Below are positions 6,076-8,291 of a DNA stretch of 8,291 nt, in pieces. The number at the start of each line of letters is the position of its first letter. Position 1 is the stretch's first letter. A model generated the notes under the pieces. That model ran no database searches, had not been told where the DNA came from, and saw nothing but the letters and a program-made list of their open reading frames with translations. The DNA lies in NCBI GenBank assembly GCA_046303375.1, contig JBKCGB010000139.1:1-8291 (forward strand), given 5' to 3'. A program made the translations under genes and the position numbers. The stretch comes from UBA965 sp046303375 (lineage in GTDB: Bacteria; Chloroflexota; Chloroflexia; Chloroflexales; Roseiflexaceae).

Positions 6076-7449
6076 TTAGACTTGCTTGACTTTATCAGCG
6101 CCGAGTGCTTCTGTCATCGCTTTTGCGAACGCCGCCATGGCTTCTTCTGGTGTCGCTTTGAGCGTGATGACATCTTCAGTGGCACGACCGATGCCGTCAA
6201 CAATCTTGGATTCGCCGGTCTGATTGCGCAGAATCTTGCCTGTTGCAAAGAACTCTGTGGCTTCCAGCATCTTGCCGCCAACTTGCGTCTTGTACTCTGG
6301 GCAGAGTTCGCCAAAGTTGTCCATGCCTGATGGTCCACCAAGATAAATCTTGTTGGCTTCACATTGGACTTCGGCCCGCAACGAATGGGCCAAAAATTCC
6401 CAAGCCGCATCCATGTTCTTCGTCTTTGCGTTGATGACTGAGCCACCACCCGTCCCTACAAAGACAAACGGATTACCGGTTTCACTGGGGAATTGCCAGC
6501 GGCCAACCTTTTCAAACAGCCCTTCGATGGGGGTAGCACCTGTTGGACCCCAGTCAAATGTCCACTGCCAGTCACCACCCGTACAAACTGCCAGCTGACC
6601 TGCCGGGAATTGTTGGTACTTGGTTGGTTCCCATGGGTTCGGGTTGAGCAGTTCATCAACCGTCAGCCACTTGTTTTTGGCCAACGTCTGATAGACGGTC
6701 AATGCTTTGAGCAAGCCAGGGCTACTCACCACCCACTTCTTTTCGGCCTCGCTGAAGATCTCGCCTTCGAAGCTCATCCACACCATGCGGAAGCCTTCTT
6801 CCCAAGAGCCACCACCCCACGGTGTGGCTGCAGGCAAACAAACCGGTTTGACGCCCGCTTTCGCAATGTTATCGCAGATGCCGTAGAAGTCGTCCCATGT
6901 CTTGGGCTGTGCATCGTTGATACCATTGCTGGCCAACACGTCTTTGCGGTAGAAGAAGGTGAACGTGGATGCTGACACTGGCAACGTGTAATTTTTGCCG
7001 TTGATCAGATTTCCTTCACGTAGCACTGGGTATACATGTGTCAGTTCTGGCCATTTGTCGAGGTATGGCGTGATGTCGGCAATTGCGCCTGAGGCGGCGA
7101 GGTCGGCCACCACACTCGAATTCAACCCGACAATGTCTGCCATTGTGCCTGCAGCTGCATCGACATTGACTTTGGTGTTGTAGTCGTTGTCGGTAGCAGG
7201 CCCGGGGACTGCCTTGACACTCCACGGCTTACCCTCTTTTTTCATGCGCTCATTAAAGCTGTCGATGATGATTTTGTCGTACTGCTGCCCCAATTCACGA
7301 TCTGGGCTCATGTACGTCAATTCGACGGCTTCGCTCCCGCCACCACTCCCACCGGTGCTTGCACCACATGCTGCCAACAGCGCCATACCTGAGGCGCCTG
7401 CCATGATGCGCAACACATCACGGCGCTTCAAACGAGATGACTGATCCAT
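6076..7449 (-). CDS. Sugar ABC transporter solute-binding lipoprotein (family 1)
   Basis: A 457-residue extracellular solute-binding protein. The N-terminus has a twin-arginine signal, LKRRDVLR (residues 7-14), a short hydrophobic stretch MAGASGMALL, and the lipobox LAAC with Cys28 as the lipidated residue. A Gly/Ser-rich linker (GASTGGSGGGSE) then tethers the mature domain to the membrane surface. The rest has the pattern of carbohydrate-binding SBP family 1: an opening strand VELTYMSPDREL, AGTMADIVGLNSSVVADLAA, a hinge region with FTFFYRKDVLASNGI and PKTWDDFYGICDNI, many tryptophans suited to stacking on sugars, and FVGTGGGSVINAKTKNMDAA. Its two permeases follow on the same strand. The ATG at 7449 has AAGGAG 6 bases upstream; an in-frame ATG at 7509 would place 20 atypical residues before the signal. 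The ligand is unknown. Confidence 0.94.
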   Translation of the reverse strand: MDQSSRLKRRDVLRIMAGASGMALLAACGASTGGSGGGSEAVELTYMSPDRELGQQYDKIIIDSFNERMKKEGKPWSVKAVPGPATDNDYNTKVNVDAAAGTMADIVGLNSSVVADLAASGAIADITPYLDKWPELTHVYPVLREGNLINGKNYTLPVSASTFTFFYRKDVLASNGINDAQPKTWDDFYGICDNIAKAGVKPVCLPAATPWGGGSWEEGFRMVWMSFEGEIFSEAEKKWVVSSPGLLKALTVYQTLAKNKWLTVDELLNPNPWEPTKYQQFPAGQLAVCTGGDWQWTFDWGPTGATPIEGLFEKVGRWQFPSETGNPFVFVGTGGGSVINAKTKNMDAAWEFLAHSLRAEVQCEANKIYLGGPSGMDNFGELCPEYKTQVGGKMLEATEFFATGKILRNQTGESKIVDGIGRATEDVITLKATPEEAMAAFAKAMTEALGADKVKQV

Positions 7450-7455
7450 GGTTTG

Positions 7456-7461
7456 CTCCTT
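7456..7461 (-). promoter_or_regulatory. Ribosome binding site that sets the binding-protein start
   Basis: AAGGAG on the minus strand, 6 bases before the ATG at 7449, is the strongest Shine-Dalgarno site in the window. This suits a protein needed in excess over its permeases. Confidence 0.85.
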
Positions 7462-7480
7462 CGCATACCCAAATCCATTT

Positions 7481-7506
7481 ATACCCACAGCAGATGCTGA
7501 TGGTAT
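7481..7506 (-). promoter_or_regulatory. Interrupted dyad upstream of the binding-protein gene
   Basis: ATACC-CA-CAGCA and TGCTG-AT-GGTAT face each other around a 2-base centre: 10 of 12 positions pair, with a symmetric 2-base mismatch. It lies in the 56-base gap between the isomerase stop and the binding-protein gene and touches the isomerase stop codon. It could be a DNA operator for a repressor, or an RNA hairpin (5 bp, 2x2 internal loop, 4 bp, tetraloop). A TATAAA overlaps its left edge on the minus strand, but the -35 position is poor. A further ATACCCA lies at 7465-7471. Confidence 0.4.
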
Positions 7507-8291
7507 CATGCTGGCAACACGCGCTCAATCAGTGCACGTGTGCGTATGATGTCGCCGATGACATCTGTATCACTTCCCGCATATTCAATGCTCAATACCC
7601 CGTTGTAGTGCTGGTCAGCTAGGGCTCGTACAAAACTTCGCCAGTAGTCTTCGCCGTGCCCGTCGCCCCATAAGCAGTGTTGCCAGGTACGTGTGACTCC
7701 GTTGCCGTGCCGCATGTCGAGACCACCGTTGAGTGCCATTTCTGTCTCATCAATCCAGCAGTCTTTGGCATGTACATGGTATATATGTCGCCCATACCGT
7801 TCGATGACACGGATCGGCTCAATGCCCTGCCAAAATAAATGACTCGGATCAAGATTGATGCCTACCATGTCGCCAGTGATTGCATGCAGTTGTGCAAATG
7901 TGGCCGGGTTGTAGACAACTTGCCCGGGATGCATCTCGATGGCTACACGCACATGATGCTGTGTGAGAAATGATGCGTGCTGTTGCCAAAACGGAATCAC
8001 AATTTCGCTCCATTGGCGTTGCAACAACGCCAGGAATTCAGGTTGCCAATCACACGTCACCCAATTGGGGTACTGCCCATCACCACTCGGCTCGCCCGGG
8101 CACCCACTCATGCAGACTACTGTGTGTACACCAATCAGCCCTGCAAGTTGCACCGTATCACGGAATACCTGCTGTGCCTGTGTTCGTCGCGTCAAATCAC
8201 CATCAAGCACATTGCCCGAACAATTCAATGCACTAATATGTATGCCATGCTGAGCAAACATGGCCAACCATGCGGCACGTGCTGGTGCATC
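7506..8291 (-). CDS. Sugar phosphate isomerase/epimerase (xylose-isomerase-like TIM barrel), N-terminus missing
   Basis: The frame is open to the right window edge, so the 5' end is missing; 261 residues are visible, beginning DAPARAAWLAMFAQHGIHIS. It belongs to the AP-endonuclease-2/xylose-isomerase-like TIM-barrel family that isomerises or epimerises sugars and polyols with a divalent metal. Probable metal ligands, counted from the window edge, are Glu119 in VAIEMHPGQ, Asp148 in VGINLDPSHLFW, His174 in YHVHAKD and Glu236 in LSIEYAG, the usual Glu-Asp-His-Glu set. ALNCSGN near the front corresponds to the conserved strand-end -L-chGN motif. It is the upstream gene of the transporter operon, 56 bases before the binding-protein ATG, so it probably acts on the imported sugar or a derivative. 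The TTG at 8267 is not the start, because recognisable family sequence continues upstream. Confidence 0.88.
   Translation of the reverse strand, partial: DAPARAAWLAMFAQHGIHISALNCSGNVLDGDLTRRTQAQQVFRDTVQLAGLIGVHTVVCMSGCPGEPSGDGQYPNWVTCDWQPEFLALLQRQWSEIVIPFWQQHASFLTQHHVRVAIEMHPGQVVYNPATFAQLHAITGDMVGINLDPSHLFWQGIEPIRVIERYGRHIYHVHAKDCWIDETEMALNGGLDMRHGNGVTRTWQHCLWGDGHGEDYWRSFVRALADQHYNGVLSIEYAGSDTDVIGDIIRTRALIERVLPA

Noticed and set aside
6493..6975. 160-residue open frame on the plus strand
   Set aside because: It lies entirely antisense to the binding-protein gene, has no family resemblance and no ribosome binding site; it is a shadow frame.
7450..7509. ATG at 7509 overlapping the isomerase stop (ATGA-type coupling) as the binding-protein start
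   Set aside because: It would put a 20-residue non-signal segment before the Tat motif, and the ATG at 7449 has a far better ribosome binding site.

Overview
The window looks like an ordinary bacterial chromosomal segment built around sugar and sugar-acid metabolism. The phylum cannot be proved from sequence alone. Three things favour a free-living, moderate-G+C bacterium such as a Chloroflexota member: near-balanced base composition, tightly packed genes with good Shine-Dalgarno sites, and a sugar-binding protein with a twin-arginine lipoprotein signal. I hold that assignment at low to moderate confidence. There are no rRNA or tRNA genes, insertion sequences, CRISPR arrays or phage genes. 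No intergenic stretch exceeds about 115 bases.

Layout from left to right. (1) Positions 1-1130, plus strand: the 3' end of a KDPG aldolase gene (eda), followed 2 bases later by a 2-keto-3-deoxygluconate kinase (kdgK). Together these convert KDG to KDPG and then to pyruvate plus glyceraldehyde-3-phosphate, the end of hexuronate and Entner-Doudoroff catabolism. (2) Positions 1209-3122, minus strand: a two-gene unit in which a small coiled-coil protein with a C-terminal J-domain lies 30 bases upstream of malQ (4-alpha-glucanotransferase). (3) Positions 3234-4193, plus strand: an aldo/keto reductase, divergent from the J-domain gene across a 111-base promoter region. (4) Positions 4260-8291, minus strand: an operon transcribed in the order sugar isomerase/epimerase-like TIM-barrel protein (5' end outside the window), Tat lipoprotein solute-binding protein, MalF-like permease, MalG-like permease. 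No ATPase gene is present, so the importer probably uses an ATPase encoded elsewhere.

The most distinctive non-coding feature is a set of long perfect hairpins. Stems of 15-16 bp with 3-7 base loops and no following T-tract lie between both convergent gene pairs (1140-1178 and 4221-4254). A third lies inside the transport operon between the binding-protein and permease genes (6030-6062). A weaker 26-base interrupted dyad (7481-7506) lies just upstream of the binding-protein gene. The binding-protein message is therefore flanked by structure on both sides, which fits higher expression of the binding protein than of the permeases.

Four starts differ from the longest open frame because a Shine-Dalgarno site or the family N-terminus supports a downstream codon: kdgK at 219, the J-domain protein at GTG 3122, the first permease at 6018, and the binding protein at 7449. 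I see no clearly new multi-gene system. The J-domain/malQ pairing and the hairpins are the points most worth following up.
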